From the NCBI GenBank assembly GCA_043744375.1, contig JAYTUU010000035.1, positions 1-33,471 of the forward strand: a stretch of 33,471 nucleotides of DNA, in the 5' to 3' direction. The DNA is from CAIYPH01 sp043744375 (GTDB taxonomy: Bacteria; Pseudomonadota; Alphaproteobacteria; Acetobacterales; Acetobacteraceae). Shown one piece after another: positions 22,541-31,386 of the stretch; the stretch's first letter is position 1, and every line of letters begins with the position of its first letter. A program made the translations under genes and the position numbers. The notes under the pieces are model-generated. The model made no database searches. It was given only the letters and a program-made list of their open reading frames with translations, and had not been told where the DNA came from.

Positions 22541-23336
22541 CGCCGATCTCCTCGCCGCCCATCTCCCCACCGCCCTGGTGGGCGCGCAGCAGGATCGGCC
22601 CGAAAGCCTCCTCCTGGCGCATCCGCAGCGTGCCGCTGCGCGCCATCTCCAGCCCAGCCAGCAACGTGCTCGCCATCGCCGCCCTCCGCTCCATCGGCCC
22701 CAGCAGGCTGTCCGGCAGGAAAAGGTCGAGCGAGGACCAGTCCGGCAGGCTGCCCATCAGCACGGCAAGGCGGGCCAGCGCGTCCTGCACGCCCCACAGC
22801 GAAATCCGCTCGGGGCGGTAGTGTCGATGCTTCGTGCCACGCCGCAGGGCCGTCATATAGGCACGCAAGAGGCCGGGCGCATCGGCGGCCAGCCGGGAAT
22901 TATCGATCTCGGAGAAATCCTCCGGCGCGCCGCGCGCGAACACGTCGATCCCCAGCAGCTTGCGTCCGCCGAGCCATAGCGCGGCGGCGCGGATCACCTG
23001 GAGATCACGCAGCCGGGCGGCCAGCACCTCGGCGGCGGCCTCCCCCTCCTCGGCCGCCGCCGCGCCGAGCGGCAGCAGCAGGCGCGATTTCAGCCAGGTC
23101 AGCCACGCCGCCATCACCAGCCAGTCGGCGGCCAGTTCGAGCCGAACGCGCCGCGCCCCCTCGATCACCGCGAGGTATTGCTCGACCAGCGAGAGGATGG
23201 AAATGCGCGCCAGATCCACCTTCTGGCCGCGCGCGAGGTCGAGCAGCAGGTCCATCGGGCCGTCGAAGCCGTCGAGATGCAGCAGCAGCGCGTCTGAAGG
23301 CACGGCCGCGTCATTGGCTGCCGGCTCAGAGATCAT
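22533..23336 (-). CDS. scpA: Segregation and condensation protein ScpA
   Basis: A 267-residue kleisin. The N-terminal SMC-neck binding motif is clear: LHLDGFDGPMDLLLDLARGQ (about residues 19-38), then KVDLARISILSLVEQYL. The C-terminal winged helix includes MASTLLAGLEMARSGTLRMRQEEAFGPI-type sequence, which binds the SMC head. The start is ambiguous: ATG 23336 or the in-frame GTG 23348; both overlap the end of the M50 protease gene. It is the first of the scpA-scpB pair, and the context is the conserved alphaproteobacterial block. Confidence 0.94.
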   Translation of the reverse strand: MISEPAANDAAVPSDALLLHLDGFDGPMDLLLDLARGQKVDLARISILSLVEQYLAVIEGARRVRLELAADWLVMAAWLTWLKSRLLLPLGAAAAEEGEAAAEVLAARLRDLQVIRAAALWLGGRKLLGIDVFARGAPEDFSEIDNSRLAADAPGLLRAYMTALRRGTKHRHYRPERISLWGVQDALARLAVLMGSLPDWSSLDLFLPDSLLGPMERRAAMASTLLAGLEMARSGTLRMRQEEAFGPILLRAHQGGGEMGGEEIGDE

Positions 23337-24057
23337 GCCCGCCGCCACCGAACAGCCCCTGCACGAACCCGACCGAGTGCAGCGCCGCCTGGAAGACCAT
23401 CTCCATCAGCCACGGCAGCAGCGTGTTCAGCGCGCTGCCCACCGGATCGAACCCCCAGCCAAAATCGCGCGACATCTCGGGGATCACGAACACCAGCAGG
23501 ATCACGACCAGAATGCCGTAGCGCTCCAGTTTCGCCCATTGCTTCGCCAGCGCCTCCGGCAGCAGGCCGACCGCGACGCGCCCGCCATCGAGCGGCGGGA
23601 TCGGCAGCAGGTTGAACAGGCCCAGCAACAGGTTGAACCGCACGAACTGCATCAGGAACACCGGCACGGCGCGCTCGGCGTCGAACGGTTCGTCGATCAC
23701 CCCGATCAGCGCCATCGCCGCCAACCAGGCCAGAAAGAAATTCGCCGCCGGACCGGCTGCCGCCACCACCATCATCGCGCGGCGCGGATTGGCGAAGCGC
23801 CAGGCGGCCACCGGCACCGGCTTGGCCCAGCCGAACATGAACGCAACCCGCCCGATCGTCAGCATTTGCGAGACCAGCAGCACCAGCGGGACCACCACCG
23901 TGCCCATGCGATCGACATGCACCAGCGGGTTCAGCGAGAGCCGGCCGGCCTGCTTGGCGGTGTCGTCGCCCATCGCCAGCGCGGCGTAGCCATGCGCCGC
24001 CTCGTGCAGGGTGATCGCCAGCACGGCCGCGACCATCGCAAGGAGAATATCGATCAA
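23326..24057 (-). CDS. M50-family site-2 metalloprotease
   Basis: A multi-pass membrane zinc protease of about 243 residues. The zinc motif HExxH is at 18-22 (ITLHEAAHGYAALAMGD), and the distal Asp lies in LLPIPPLDGGRVAVGLLP, which supplies the third ligand. It is the short, PDZ-less form (FtsH-unrelated, YwhC/SpoIVFB-like) that cleaves membrane-embedded substrates such as anti-sigma factors. The TTG at 24057 overlaps the nagZ stop (TTGA) and gives the full first helix; ATG 24036 is an alternative. A much longer frame extends upstream but is an out-of-frame shadow of nagZ. Confidence 0.9.
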   Translation of the reverse strand: MIDILLAMVAAVLAITLHEAAHGYAALAMGDDTAKQAGRLSLNPLVHVDRMGTVVVPLVLLVSQMLTIGRVAFMFGWAKPVPVAAWRFANPRRAMMVVAAAGPAANFFLAWLAAMALIGVIDEPFDAERAVPVFLMQFVRFNLLLGLFNLLPIPPLDGGRVAVGLLPEALAKQWAKLERYGILVVILLVFVIPEMSRDFGWGFDPVGSALNTLLPWLMEMVFQAALHSVGFVQGLFGGGGHDL

Positions 24058-25058
24058 ATGCCCAACCCGTCCCGTTCCGTCCTCAGTGCTGCGGGGTCTA
24101 GCGCCAAACGCCGTCGCAACGCGAGGGCACGCGCCGCCACCAGCCGCCCGGCCGCCGCCGCGGTCACCGCCGGCACCGCTTGCAGCACCGCCGCATTCCC
24201 CGCCGCAGCGCCCGGGCAATACAGCGCCACGTCGCACCCCGCCGCCAGCGCCGCACACGCCCGCGCCGCCGGGGTGCCGGTCAGCGCCGCCATCGCGAGA
24301 TCGTCGGACACCAGCACGCCGCGAAACCCCATCCGCCCACGAATGATCTCGCCGATCACCACCGGCGACAACGTGGCCGGCCGCGCCGCATCCCACGCGC
24401 GATAGCGAATATGCGCCGTCATCATCCATGGCAGGTCGGCATTCCCCGCAAACGGCAGCAGATCGGCCTCGACGTCATTGGTGTCGACCTCCGGCAGCGC
24501 GCGGTGCGAATCCACCCGCGCCCGCCCATGCCCCGGCGCATGCTTGCCCACCGGCTGCACCCCCGCCGCCAATAACCCCGCCGCCATCGCCCGCCCGAGC
24601 CGCGCCACGACCGCCGGTTCCGCGGCAAAAGCGCGATCCCCGATCACGTCGCTGGCACCCTCCAGCCGTAAATCCAGCACCGGCGCACACACCGCATCGA
24701 GCCCATGCGCCGCACATTCCACCCCGATCAACGCCCCCGTCAGCCAGGCCGCCCGCAACCCACGCGCCCGGTCCCGCCCATACAACGCCCCGATCGCCCC
24801 GGCCGGCGGATGGGCGCCAAAATGCGGCGGACGCAACCGCGCGACACGGCCGCCCTCCTGATCCACCATCACCACGGCGCCGGCCGGCAACGCCGCGCGC
24901 AAGGCCGTGGTCAGCGCCCGCAGTTGCGCGCCATCGACGACATTGCGGCGAAACAGGATGACGCCAGCCGGGTTGCAGGCACGCAGCAACGCGGCCTCGT
25001 CCGCAGCGAGGTCGGGTCCGGCTATGCCGATGATCGCGGCGCTCACGGTGGGGTCCAT
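24054..25058 (-). CDS. nagZ: Beta-N-acetylhexosaminidase
   Basis: A 334-residue family-3 glycoside hydrolase that removes GlcNAc from anhydromuropeptides during cytoplasmic cell-wall recycling. The motif KHAPGHG (172-178, usually KHFPGHG) with the flexible His loop GRARVDSHRALPEVDT, and the nucleophile Asp252 in SDDLAMAAL, are diagnostic; VDQEGGRVARL (about 65-75) binds the sugar. There is no signal peptide. The Phe-to-Ala change in the KHFPGHG motif is minor. Its stop is coupled to the M50 protease start, and it lies between the SPOR-protein side and scpA as in other Alphaproteobacteria. Confidence 0.95.
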   Translation of the reverse strand: MDPTVSAAIIGIAGPDLAADEAALLRACNPAGVILFRRNVVDGAQLRALTTALRAALPAGAVVMVDQEGGRVARLRPPHFGAHPPAGAIGALYGRDRARGLRAAWLTGALIGVECAAHGLDAVCAPVLDLRLEGASDVIGDRAFAAEPAVVARLGRAMAAGLLAAGVQPVGKHAPGHGRARVDSHRALPEVDTNDVEADLLPFAGNADLPWMMTAHIRYRAWDAARPATLSPVVIGEIIRGRMGFRGVLVSDDLAMAALTGTPAARACAALAAGCDVALYCPGAAAGNAAVLQAVPAVTAAAAGRLVAARALALRRRLALDPAALRTERDGLGI

Positions 25059-25101
25059 CGCCCGACGGTACGGGGGATGCGGGCGGCAGGCAAGCGAGCG
25101 C

Positions 25102-25129
25102 GCCGGTCAGATAAAGCCGGTCAGATAAA
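25102..25129. repeat. 14-bp perfect tandem duplication at a stop codon
   Basis: GCCGGTCAGATAAA occurs twice (25102-25115 and 25116-25129). The second copy includes the stop codon and last codons of the minus-strand secreted-protein gene, the same pattern as at 3625 and 18012. Confidence 0.93.
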
Positions 25130-26064
25130 GCTGGAAGGCGACAGTGTGGAGGTGCCGAGGAACGTGATCGACGTGCCGTCCGAGAGGGTGATTGTGAGGT
25201 TGCCGCCGGCCGCCGTTGCGCCGGCCAGGGCGGCGGCGGTTTCGCCGGGAGCGTAGCCGGAGAGGGCGACCTGGGCGTGGGTGGGGTTCCAGTCTTCGAT
25301 GGTGACGTGGCCGCCGACGAGGCCGTGGAGCATGACAAATTGGGTCAGACCGGTGCCTTCGCGCAGGATGTCGTTGCCGGTGCCGGCGAAGAGGAAGCTG
25401 GTGCCGGTGACGATCAACTGGCCATCGGTGGAGCCACCGGCGAGCGTGACGGGGGCCATCGCGTCGGCGGCGAAGAGTGCGGTGCCCGGCGCGACGGTGG
25501 CACTGCCGCCGGCGTGGAGAAACTGGATCGCGCCGCCCGATGCGGCGGTGATGGCCGTCTGCGCGGCCGTGACATAGGCGCCGTTGCCCATCGGGACCAG
25601 CAGCGTTCCGCCGGGCGCGCCTGGCACTGAGGCGACATAAATGAAGGTGATCGCGGACCCGCCGGTGCCATCGGCGACCACCGCCGCGGCCTGTTGGGCG
25701 CCCGGCAGCGCCGTTAGCAGCAGCGAGGCTGTTCCACCGTTGGACAGCGCCAGAGGCAGGCGCAAGGTCGCAGGATCAACCATGCCGACGCCGGGCACGA
25801 GTGCGATATCCAGCAGATCGATTGTCTCGCGGGGCGATAATCCGCTGAACGCGTTGGCTGGAACGGCACCGCCATGCACGCGGACCAGTCCGTGATCGGG
25901 GACGAATACGCCCCCGCATCCAGCGCCGGCAGATCGTCGGACAGCGTGATATCGGCGGTGAGCGTGATCTGTTGATAGGCGTAGCCGGATGCCGACCCAA
26001 GGGGATTCACGGCGACGAGGGCGGCGCGCAGTTCAGACTCGCTGGCAACACTGAACTCGGGCAT
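25121..26064 (-). pseudogene. Secreted beta-repeat/RTX-like protein with a frameshift at a G5 tract
   Basis: Two overlapping frames together make one gene of about 314 codons. The N-terminal part from ATG 26064 (FSVASESELRAALVAVNPLG then ITLTADITLSDDLPALDAG) is the usual opening of beta-helix surface proteins. After the run of five G (C5 at 25911-25915 on the plus strand) it turns into unrelated Cys/Arg-rich sequence. Adding one G restores GVFVPDHGLVRVHGGAVPAN and the long second frame, which is Thr/Gly/Ala-rich, holds one calcium-type GTGND segment and ends GTSTLSPSSFI, resembling type I secretion C-termini. No signal peptide is seen. Sequencing error, pseudogene or phase variation are all possible; the second half could be translated separately from the ATG at 25879. 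Confidence 0.65.
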
Positions 26065-26168
26065 CCCTGGCGCTCCAATCCGAAGCCCGAAACCACCTCG
26101 GATCGGTGCCCACGATCAACAGAATTGTCGCGCGTCTGTCACGCTTCTGCCCCCCGTTCTGCCCCGGG

Positions 26169-26963
26169 TCAGAACGTGGCGACCGTGCAGCCGCCGCCCG
26201 ATTTGGTTTTGACCTGCTCGCAGAAATTCTTGGCCGCCGTTGCGTCGGCGAAGCCGCCGGTACGCAGGCGCCAGAAGGTTTTGCCGTCGCGCTCGATCTT
26301 GCTGACGACCGGTTTGCGGCCGCCGAGCAGGTCCGGCATTTTCCTCTCCAGGCGCTGCCACTCGCTAAGTGCGGCCTGTTCGGTGCCGACGGCGGCGAGC
26401 TGGATCTGTGCGCCATGGCCGGCGGGTGCCACAACCGGCGCAGGTTTTGCCACTGCGGGCGCGACCACAGGCGCGGCTTTCGGCGGGGCGGAGGCCACCA
26501 CGGCCGGGCGGGCCGGCGCCGGCGTTGCGACCGTCGGCGCGGGCGTTGCCACCGGCGCCGTCGCGACATTCGGCGCCACGACCGGTGCGGCCGCCACCAC
26601 CACCGGCTTCAAGGCCTGCGGGGCCGGCGCCTCGCTGGCCGGCGCCAGGGCCGCTTGCCCCTCGCTCTTGCCGGAGAGAATGGTCTCGTCCTTGCCGGCC
26701 ACCTGCATGCCGCCGGCATTGGCGGGCTTCTCGCGGAGCGGCCGGATATCGGCCTCCACCACGGGCACGCCCGTGCGGCGCGGTCCGGTGAACGACCAGG
26801 CGGCGAACAGCACCAGCAGGGTGCCGCCGATGCCGGCCGCGATCAGGGCCAGTTTCTTGGTGTTCGGGTCCATGCCCTCGCGCGGCCTCGGCACGCGGTA
26901 GCTGGCCGTCGTGGAGCCGCTGGGGCCCATGGCAGGCAAAGGAATATCCATGTCGTCGCGCAT
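26169..26963 (-). CDS. SPOR-domain membrane protein
   Basis: A 264-residue single-pass inner-membrane protein. A cytoplasmic N-terminus with basic residues (YRVPRPREG) precedes a helix at about residues 37-60 (LALIAAGIGGTLLVLFAAWS). A periplasmic Ala/Pro/Val-rich linker (about 105-182, with repeated VATPAP-type units) leads to a C-terminal SPOR domain (about 185-264: AQIQLAAVGTEQAALSEWQR and TFWRLRTGGFADATAAKNFC). SPOR domains bind denuded septal peptidoglycan, so a role at the division site is likely. It lies 43 bp after argS on the same strand, as in many Alphaproteobacteria. Confidence 0.92.
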   Translation of the reverse strand: MRDDMDIPLPAMGPSGSTTASYRVPRPREGMDPNTKKLALIAAGIGGTLLVLFAAWSFTGPRRTGVPVVEADIRPLREKPANAGGMQVAGKDETILSGKSEGQAALAPASEAPAPQALKPVVVAAAPVVAPNVATAPVATPAPTVATPAPARPAVVASAPPKAAPVVAPAVAKPAPVVAPAGHGAQIQLAAVGTEQAALSEWQRLERKMPDLLGGRKPVVSKIERDGKTFWRLRTGGFADATAAKNFCEQVKTKSGGGCTVATF

Positions 26964-27006
26964 TTTGCCGCTCTCCCGACGCGGCCGGGCTGTCAGCCTG
27001 CCGCGA

Positions 27007-28785
27007 TCAACGCATCTCTTCCACCGGGGCGACCCCCATGACCGCCAGTCCGGAGCGAATCACGGCCGCCGTAGCCGCCACAAGGGCAACGCGGGCGAGC
27101 GTTTCGCCGGTCTGGTCGGGCTGCAGAAACCGCAGTGCAGCATCTTCCCTGCCCCGGTTCCACAGCATATGAAAGTCGCCGGCTAAATCATAGAGAAAAA
27201 ACGCTATCCTGTGCGGCTCCCTTGCAAGAGCCGCTGCTTCCACCGTGCGCGGCCAGGCGGCAAGGCGCCGCATCAGGGCCAATTCGGCGGTATCGGCCAG
27301 CGAGTCCGTGGCAACTTTGCACAGTGCCGCGGGCGTCACCGCCTCGGCGCCGAACATCTCCAAGGCGGCGCGCAGCACCGAGCGGCAGCGGGCATGGGCA
27401 TATTGCACGTAGAACACCGGATTTTCCCGCGTCTGCGCGACGGCGGCGGTGATGTCGAACTCCATCTGCGCGTCCGACTTGCGGGTCAGCATGGTGAAGC
27501 GCACCGCGTCGCGGCCGACCTCGTCGATCAGGTCGCGCAGGGCCACATAGCTGCCGGCGCGCTTGCTCATCCGCACCGGTTCGCCGTTCTTCAGCACGTG
27601 CACGATCTGGCACAGCACGATATCGAGCGCCCCACCCACCGCCTTGGTCGCCGCCTGCATCCGCTTCACATAGCCGCCGTGATCCGCCCCCCACACGTCG
27701 ATCATGACGGTGAAACCGCGTGCGATCTTGTCGGCATGATAGGCGATGTCGTTGGCGAAATACGTGTTGCTGCCATCGGATTTGCGCAGCGGCCGATCGA
27801 CGTCGTCGCCGAACTGGGTGGCGCGGAACAGGGTCTGCTCGCGCGGTTCCCAGTCATCCGGCAGCTTGCCCTTGGGCGGTTCCAGGATGCCCTCGTAGAT
27901 CAACCCCTGCGCCTGCAACCGCGCAATCGTGGCATCGACGGCGCCGGCTTCGATCAGCTTGCGCTCGGAGGAAAACACGTCCTGCACCACGCCAAGAGCG
28001 GCCAGATCCTCGCGGATCGAGGCCAGCATCTTTTCCAGTGTGAAATCGCGGACAATCTCGAACCACACCGCGGGCGCGGCGATCGTCGCCCCCGGTGCCG
28101 CGAGCGCGTCGCCATGCGCGGCCTTCAGCGCCTCGCCGACCTCGATCAGGTAGGCGCCGCCATATTGCAGGCCACCCGGCACTTCCTCGGCGAACAGCTC
28201 GGTCGTCAAGCTTGTGCCCAGCGCCTGCAAGTAACGAAAATACGCCGCCCAGGCGAGCGCGCCGACCTGGTTGCCGGCATCGTTGATGTAGAACTCCTTG
28301 GTGACGTCGAACCCCGCCTTGGCCAGCAGGTTGGCCAGCGCATCGCCGACCACGGCGCCACGGCAATGGCCGATATGCATCGGGCCGGTGGGGTTGGCGG
28401 AGACGTATTCCACGTTGACCTTCACGCCCGCCCCGGCCGCGCCATCGCCGAACGCCTCCCCGGTGGTCAGGATCACCGGCAGCAAAGCGCGCCAGGCGGA
28501 GGCGTGCAGGCGCAGATTGACGAAACCGGGACCGGCCATCGCCGCCGTTGCCACCAACGGATCCTCCGCCAGCGCCGTCACCAGGCGGGCGGCGATGTCG
28601 GCCGGCTTCATCCGCGCCGGCTTGGCCGCGACCATCGCCGCGTTCGTCGCCATGTCGCCATGATCGGGGTCCCGCGTCGGCGTCACCTCGACGCGAGCGG
28701 CGATCTCGGCGGGCAGATCAGGCACGATCGCGGCCAGCGCGACCAGCACGCGGTCGCGCAGAGTGGCAAAAACATTATCGGTCAT
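27007..28785 (-). CDS. argS: Arginine--tRNA ligase
   Basis: A 592-residue class I synthetase. The N-terminal additional domain binds the tRNA D-loop. The HIGH motif is 137-140 (ANPTGPMHIGHCRGAVVGD), and the KMSKS-equivalent is VRMSKRAG near residue 395. The C-terminal anticodon-binding helical domain ends AVMGVAPVEEMR. The length is normal. It starts 15 bp after the dgt stop and is followed by the SPOR-protein gene, forming a long minus-strand operon. Confidence 0.97.
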   Translation of the reverse strand: MTDNVFATLRDRVLVALAAIVPDLPAEIAARVEVTPTRDPDHGDMATNAAMVAAKPARMKPADIAARLVTALAEDPLVATAAMAGPGFVNLRLHASAWRALLPVILTTGEAFGDGAAGAGVKVNVEYVSANPTGPMHIGHCRGAVVGDALANLLAKAGFDVTKEFYINDAGNQVGALAWAAYFRYLQALGTSLTTELFAEEVPGGLQYGGAYLIEVGEALKAAHGDALAAPGATIAAPAVWFEIVRDFTLEKMLASIREDLAALGVVQDVFSSERKLIEAGAVDATIARLQAQGLIYEGILEPPKGKLPDDWEPREQTLFRATQFGDDVDRPLRKSDGSNTYFANDIAYHADKIARGFTVMIDVWGADHGGYVKRMQAATKAVGGALDIVLCQIVHVLKNGEPVRMSKRAGSYVALRDLIDEVGRDAVRFTMLTRKSDAQMEFDITAAVAQTRENPVFYVQYAHARCRSVLRAALEMFGAEAVTPAALCKVATDSLADTAELALMRRLAAWPRTVEAAALAREPHRIAFFLYDLAGDFHMLWNRGREDAALRFLQPDQTGETLARVALVAATAAVIRSGLAVMGVAPVEEMR

Positions 28786-28799
28786 AACTATCCGTTCAA

Positions 28800-29966
28800 T
28801 CAGCCGCTGACAGAGATATCGGTAAGGCGCTGGTGCTCGTCCATCGCGTAGCGGTCGGTCATCCCCGCGATGTAGTCGGCAACGACGCCGGCCATGCGCG
28901 GCGTGCCCGCCCCCTCGCCCGCCCGCGCCCGCCAGTCATCGGGCAGCAGGCCGGGCTCGCCATGCAGCACCGCGAACAGTTCGGTGGTCACCTTGCGCGC
29001 CTTGTAGTGCATGCGGCGCTGGCGCCAGTGGCGATACATGTGGGCGTAGAGGAATTCCTTGATGACGCCGTTGGCCTCGGCCATGACCGGGCTGAACCCG
29101 ACCACCGGGCGCTGCGCCTGACGGATCGCGTCGGCGTCCGCGGGCGCGAGCTTGGCGATCCGCGTGCGCGTCTCGGTCACGATGTCGTTGATCAACGCGT
29201 TGATCACGCGCCGGTTCATCTCATGGCGCAGCCGCGGCGGCGGCACGTCCAGGCTCGCCCGCCGCGCCGCCGCCAGCGCCGGCCCGACGACCGGCAGATG
29301 GGCGATGTCCTCGACCGTGAAAATCTGCGCCCGCAACCCGTCATCGAGGTCATGGCTGTGATAGGCCACATCGTCGGACAGCGCCGCGACCTGCGCCTCG
29401 GCAGAGGCATGCGTGTTCAAATCGAGCTTATGGCGTTCATTATACTCGACGACGTAGGGCGGCGGCTTGCGCACCGGGCCGTTATGCTTCGCCAGCCCCT
29501 CCAGCGTCTCCCAGGTCAGGTTCAAGCCGTCGAACGCGGCGTAGCGCGCCTCCATCAGCGTGACCACGCGCAGCGATTGCGCGTTGTGGTCGAAGCCGCC
29601 GAACGGCTTCATCGCCAGCGCGAGCGCCTCCTCGCCGGCATGGCCGAACGGCGGATGGCCGAGGTCGTGCGCCAGCGCGAGGGCCTCGGCGAGGTCTTCG
29701 TCGAGCGCCAGTTCACGCGCGATCGAACGGGCAATCTGGGCCACCTCGATGCTGTGGGTCAGCCGGGTGCGGTAGAAATCGCCCTCGTGGTTGACGAAAA
29801 CCTGAGTCTTGTATTGCAGCTTGCGAAAGGCGGAGCTGTGGATGATGCGGTCACGGTCGCGCTGATACGGGCTGCGCGTCGGTGATTCCGGCTCGGCATG
29901 CAGCCGCCCCCGTGTCTTCTCCGCCCTGACAGCCCAGATCGCGCGTTCCATGCCCCGCGCATACAC
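28800..29966 (-). CDS. dgt: Deoxyguanosinetriphosphate triphosphohydrolase-like HD protein
   Basis: A 388-residue HD-domain enzyme that splits dNTPs to deoxynucleoside and triphosphate. The metal ligands are in place: RTRLTHSIEV and HDLGHPPFGHAGEEAL (H-HD, about residues 69-113), plus the later DDVAYHSHDLDDGLR with the D ligand. The opening EPESPTRSPYQRDRDRIIHS is the family start. I chose the GTG at 29966 because GGAGG stands 7 bp upstream; the ATG at 29951 would leave that site 22 bp away. It is divergent from erpA with only 50 bp between, and heads the argS operon. Confidence 0.95.
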   Translation of the reverse strand: MYARGMERAIWAVRAEKTRGRLHAEPESPTRSPYQRDRDRIIHSSAFRKLQYKTQVFVNHEGDFYRTRLTHSIEVAQIARSIARELALDEDLAEALALAHDLGHPPFGHAGEEALALAMKPFGGFDHNAQSLRVVTLMEARYAAFDGLNLTWETLEGLAKHNGPVRKPPPYVVEYNERHKLDLNTHASAEAQVAALSDDVAYHSHDLDDGLRAQIFTVEDIAHLPVVGPALAAARRASLDVPPPRLRHEMNRRVINALINDIVTETRTRIAKLAPADADAIRQAQRPVVGFSPVMAEANGVIKEFLYAHMYRHWRQRRMHYKARKVTTELFAVLHGEPGLLPDDWRARAGEGAGTPRMAGVVADYIAGMTDRYAMDEHQRLTDISVSG

Positions 29967-30016
29967 CCTGCATCCTCCCCCTTCAATGTTGGAGCAATCG
30001 GGCCTATGTTGGAGGG

Positions 30017-30361
30017 ATGGAAAACGCAGCCCCCGCCCCCTTCCGCCTCACCGACCGCGCTGCCCTGCGCATCGCCGAGATCGTCGCCGCCGACGCCGCC
30101 CAGCAGGCGCTGCGCATCGAGGTGCTCGCCGGCGGTTGCAACGGCTTCCAGTACCGCTTCGAACTCGACCGCGCGGCAGCCGAGGACGATGTGGTGATCG
30201 AACACAACAACGCCCGCGTGTTCATCGACCCCGCCAGCCTCGACCTGCTGGCCGGCTCCGAACTCGACTACACCGACGCGCTGATGGGCAGCCATTTCGC
30301 CGTCAAAAACCCCAACGTCGCCTCCTCCTGCGGCTGCGGGACCAGCTTCTCGGTGGCCTGA
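30017..30361 (+). CDS. erpA: Iron-sulfur cluster insertion protein ErpA / A-type carrier
   Basis: A 114-residue A-type carrier. The three cluster-binding cysteines are Cys41 (AGGCNGFQY), Cys105 and Cys107 (SSCGCGTSF). It passes Fe-S clusters to apo-proteins in the cytoplasm; an IscA-like assignment is possible, but the erpA-dgt divergent pair is the usual alphaproteobacterial setting. The ribosome-binding sequence GGAGGG directly abuts the ATG with no spacer, which is unusual, and a second ATGTTGGAG copy lies 20 bp upstream. No other in-frame start is nearby. xth follows 4 bp after its stop. Confidence 0.92.
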   Translation: MENAAPAPFRLTDRAALRIAEIVAADAAQQALRIEVLAGGCNGFQYRFELDRAAAEDDVVIEHNNARVFIDPASLDLLAGSELDYTDALMGSHFAVKNPNVASSCGCGTSFSVA

Positions 30362-30365
30362 CCGC

Positions 30366-31136
30366 GTGAAACTCGCCACCTGGAACGTCAACTCAATCCG
30401 CCAGCGCGAACGCCACGTGACGTCGTGGCTCGGACGAGTGCAGCCGGACGTGCTGTTCCTGCAGGAGATCAAGTGCGAGGCGCCGGCCTTTCCGATGGCA
30501 GGTTTCGAGGCGCTCGGCTATCGCGCCGAGGTGGTCGGCCAAAAATCCTATAACGGCGTCGCCGTGCTCGCCCGCGTCCCGTTCACGACCGTGCATCGCG
30601 CCTTGCCGGGCCGCCCGGAGGAGGACGCCCAGGCGCGCTACATCGAAATCGAAGTGGGCAGCATCACGGCCATCGGCATCTATCTGCCGAACGGCAATTC
30701 CGGCGGCGAGGCGGGCTATGCCTACAAGCTGGCGTGGATGGACGCCCTGCGCGCCCGCGCCGCCGCACTGCTGGAAGCCGACCGCGATGTCGTCATCCTC
30801 GGCGACTACAACGTCTGCCCGACCGACGCCGATTACGCCCCCGGCGCGCTCGGCGCCGATGACGCGCTGCTGCGCCCAGCCACCCGGGCAGCCTATCGCG
30901 CTCTCCTCTGGCTCGGCCTGACCGACGCCATCCGCGCCCTGCACCCAGCCGGCCCCATCTGGACCTTCTGGGACTACCAGGCCGGCGCCTGGCCCCGCGA
31001 CAAAGGCCTGCGCATCGATCACGCACTGCTCTCGCCCGCACTCGCCGAACGCCTCACCGCCGCCGCCCCCGACCGCACCGAACGCGGCGAGGAACAGCCG
31101 TCGGACCACGTGCCCGTCATCATCGAGATCGGCTAG
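30366..31136 (+). CDS. xth: Exodeoxyribonuclease III / AP endonuclease
   Basis: A 256-residue Mg2+-dependent repair nuclease that cuts at abasic sites and removes 3' blocks. It contains the EEP-fold motifs KLATWNVNSIRQR (start), LFLQEIKCE (metal Glu), NGVAVLAR, ILGDYNVCPTDAD (metal Asp/Asn) and the C-terminal LRIDHALLSP and SDHVPVI His/Asp. It starts at GTG 30366, 4 bp after erpA, and so is translated from the same message. The downstream 250 bp is non-coding and contains an inverted-repeat element that may terminate the transcript. Confidence 0.95.
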   Translation: MKLATWNVNSIRQRERHVTSWLGRVQPDVLFLQEIKCEAPAFPMAGFEALGYRAEVVGQKSYNGVAVLARVPFTTVHRALPGRPEEDAQARYIEIEVGSITAIGIYLPNGNSGGEAGYAYKLAWMDALRARAAALLEADRDVVILGDYNVCPTDADYAPGALGADDALLRPATRAAYRALLWLGLTDAIRALHPAGPIWTFWDYQAGAWPRDKGLRIDHALLSPALAERLTAAAPDRTERGEEQPSDHVPVIIEIG

Positions 31137-31164
31137 AGCAGCAGGCTGCGAACTGCTCAATAGC

Positions 31165-31380
31165 AAGGCAAGCGCGCCTCCGGCGGCAAAGGGGCACGCC
31201 CCTTTGATCCCCCTGACTCCTCGCGGTTGGATCGACGGTCTTTGGTTGAAGGGGCTTAATCTCGCTGCATTCACGGGCGAAGCCCAGACCCTTGCGCAAT
31301 GATTGCCTGCGGCGCAAGCAAGAAAGTCGGGGGGATCAAAGGGGCGACTGCCCCTTTGCCGCCGGAGGCGCGCTTGCCTT
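31165..31380. repeat. 216-bp element with about 55-bp terminal inverted repeats
   Basis: The left arm 31165-31218 and right arm 31325-31380 are near-perfect reverse complements (about 53 of 56 positions, one 2-bp indel), around a 106-bp interior with no reading frame. Each arm contains its own hairpin (31188-31205 AAAGGGG/CCCCTTT; 31338-31357 AAAGGGGC/GCCCCTTT). It sits between the convergent xth and WXXGXW genes, so it may act as a two-way terminator. It resembles a MITE or an extragenic palindrome without transposase. Confidence 0.88.
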
Positions 31381-31386
31381 CCTGTC

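Noticed and set aside
22067..23521. 484-codon plus-strand open frame opposite scpA/scpB
   Set aside because: Composition is dominated by Arg, Pro, Ala and Ser with no domain. The opposite strand holds well-recognised scpA and scpB.
27211..28851. 546-codon plus-strand open frame opposite argS
   Set aside because: It mirrors argS in the antisense direction, with a His/Gly/Asp/Gln-rich composition typical of shadows.
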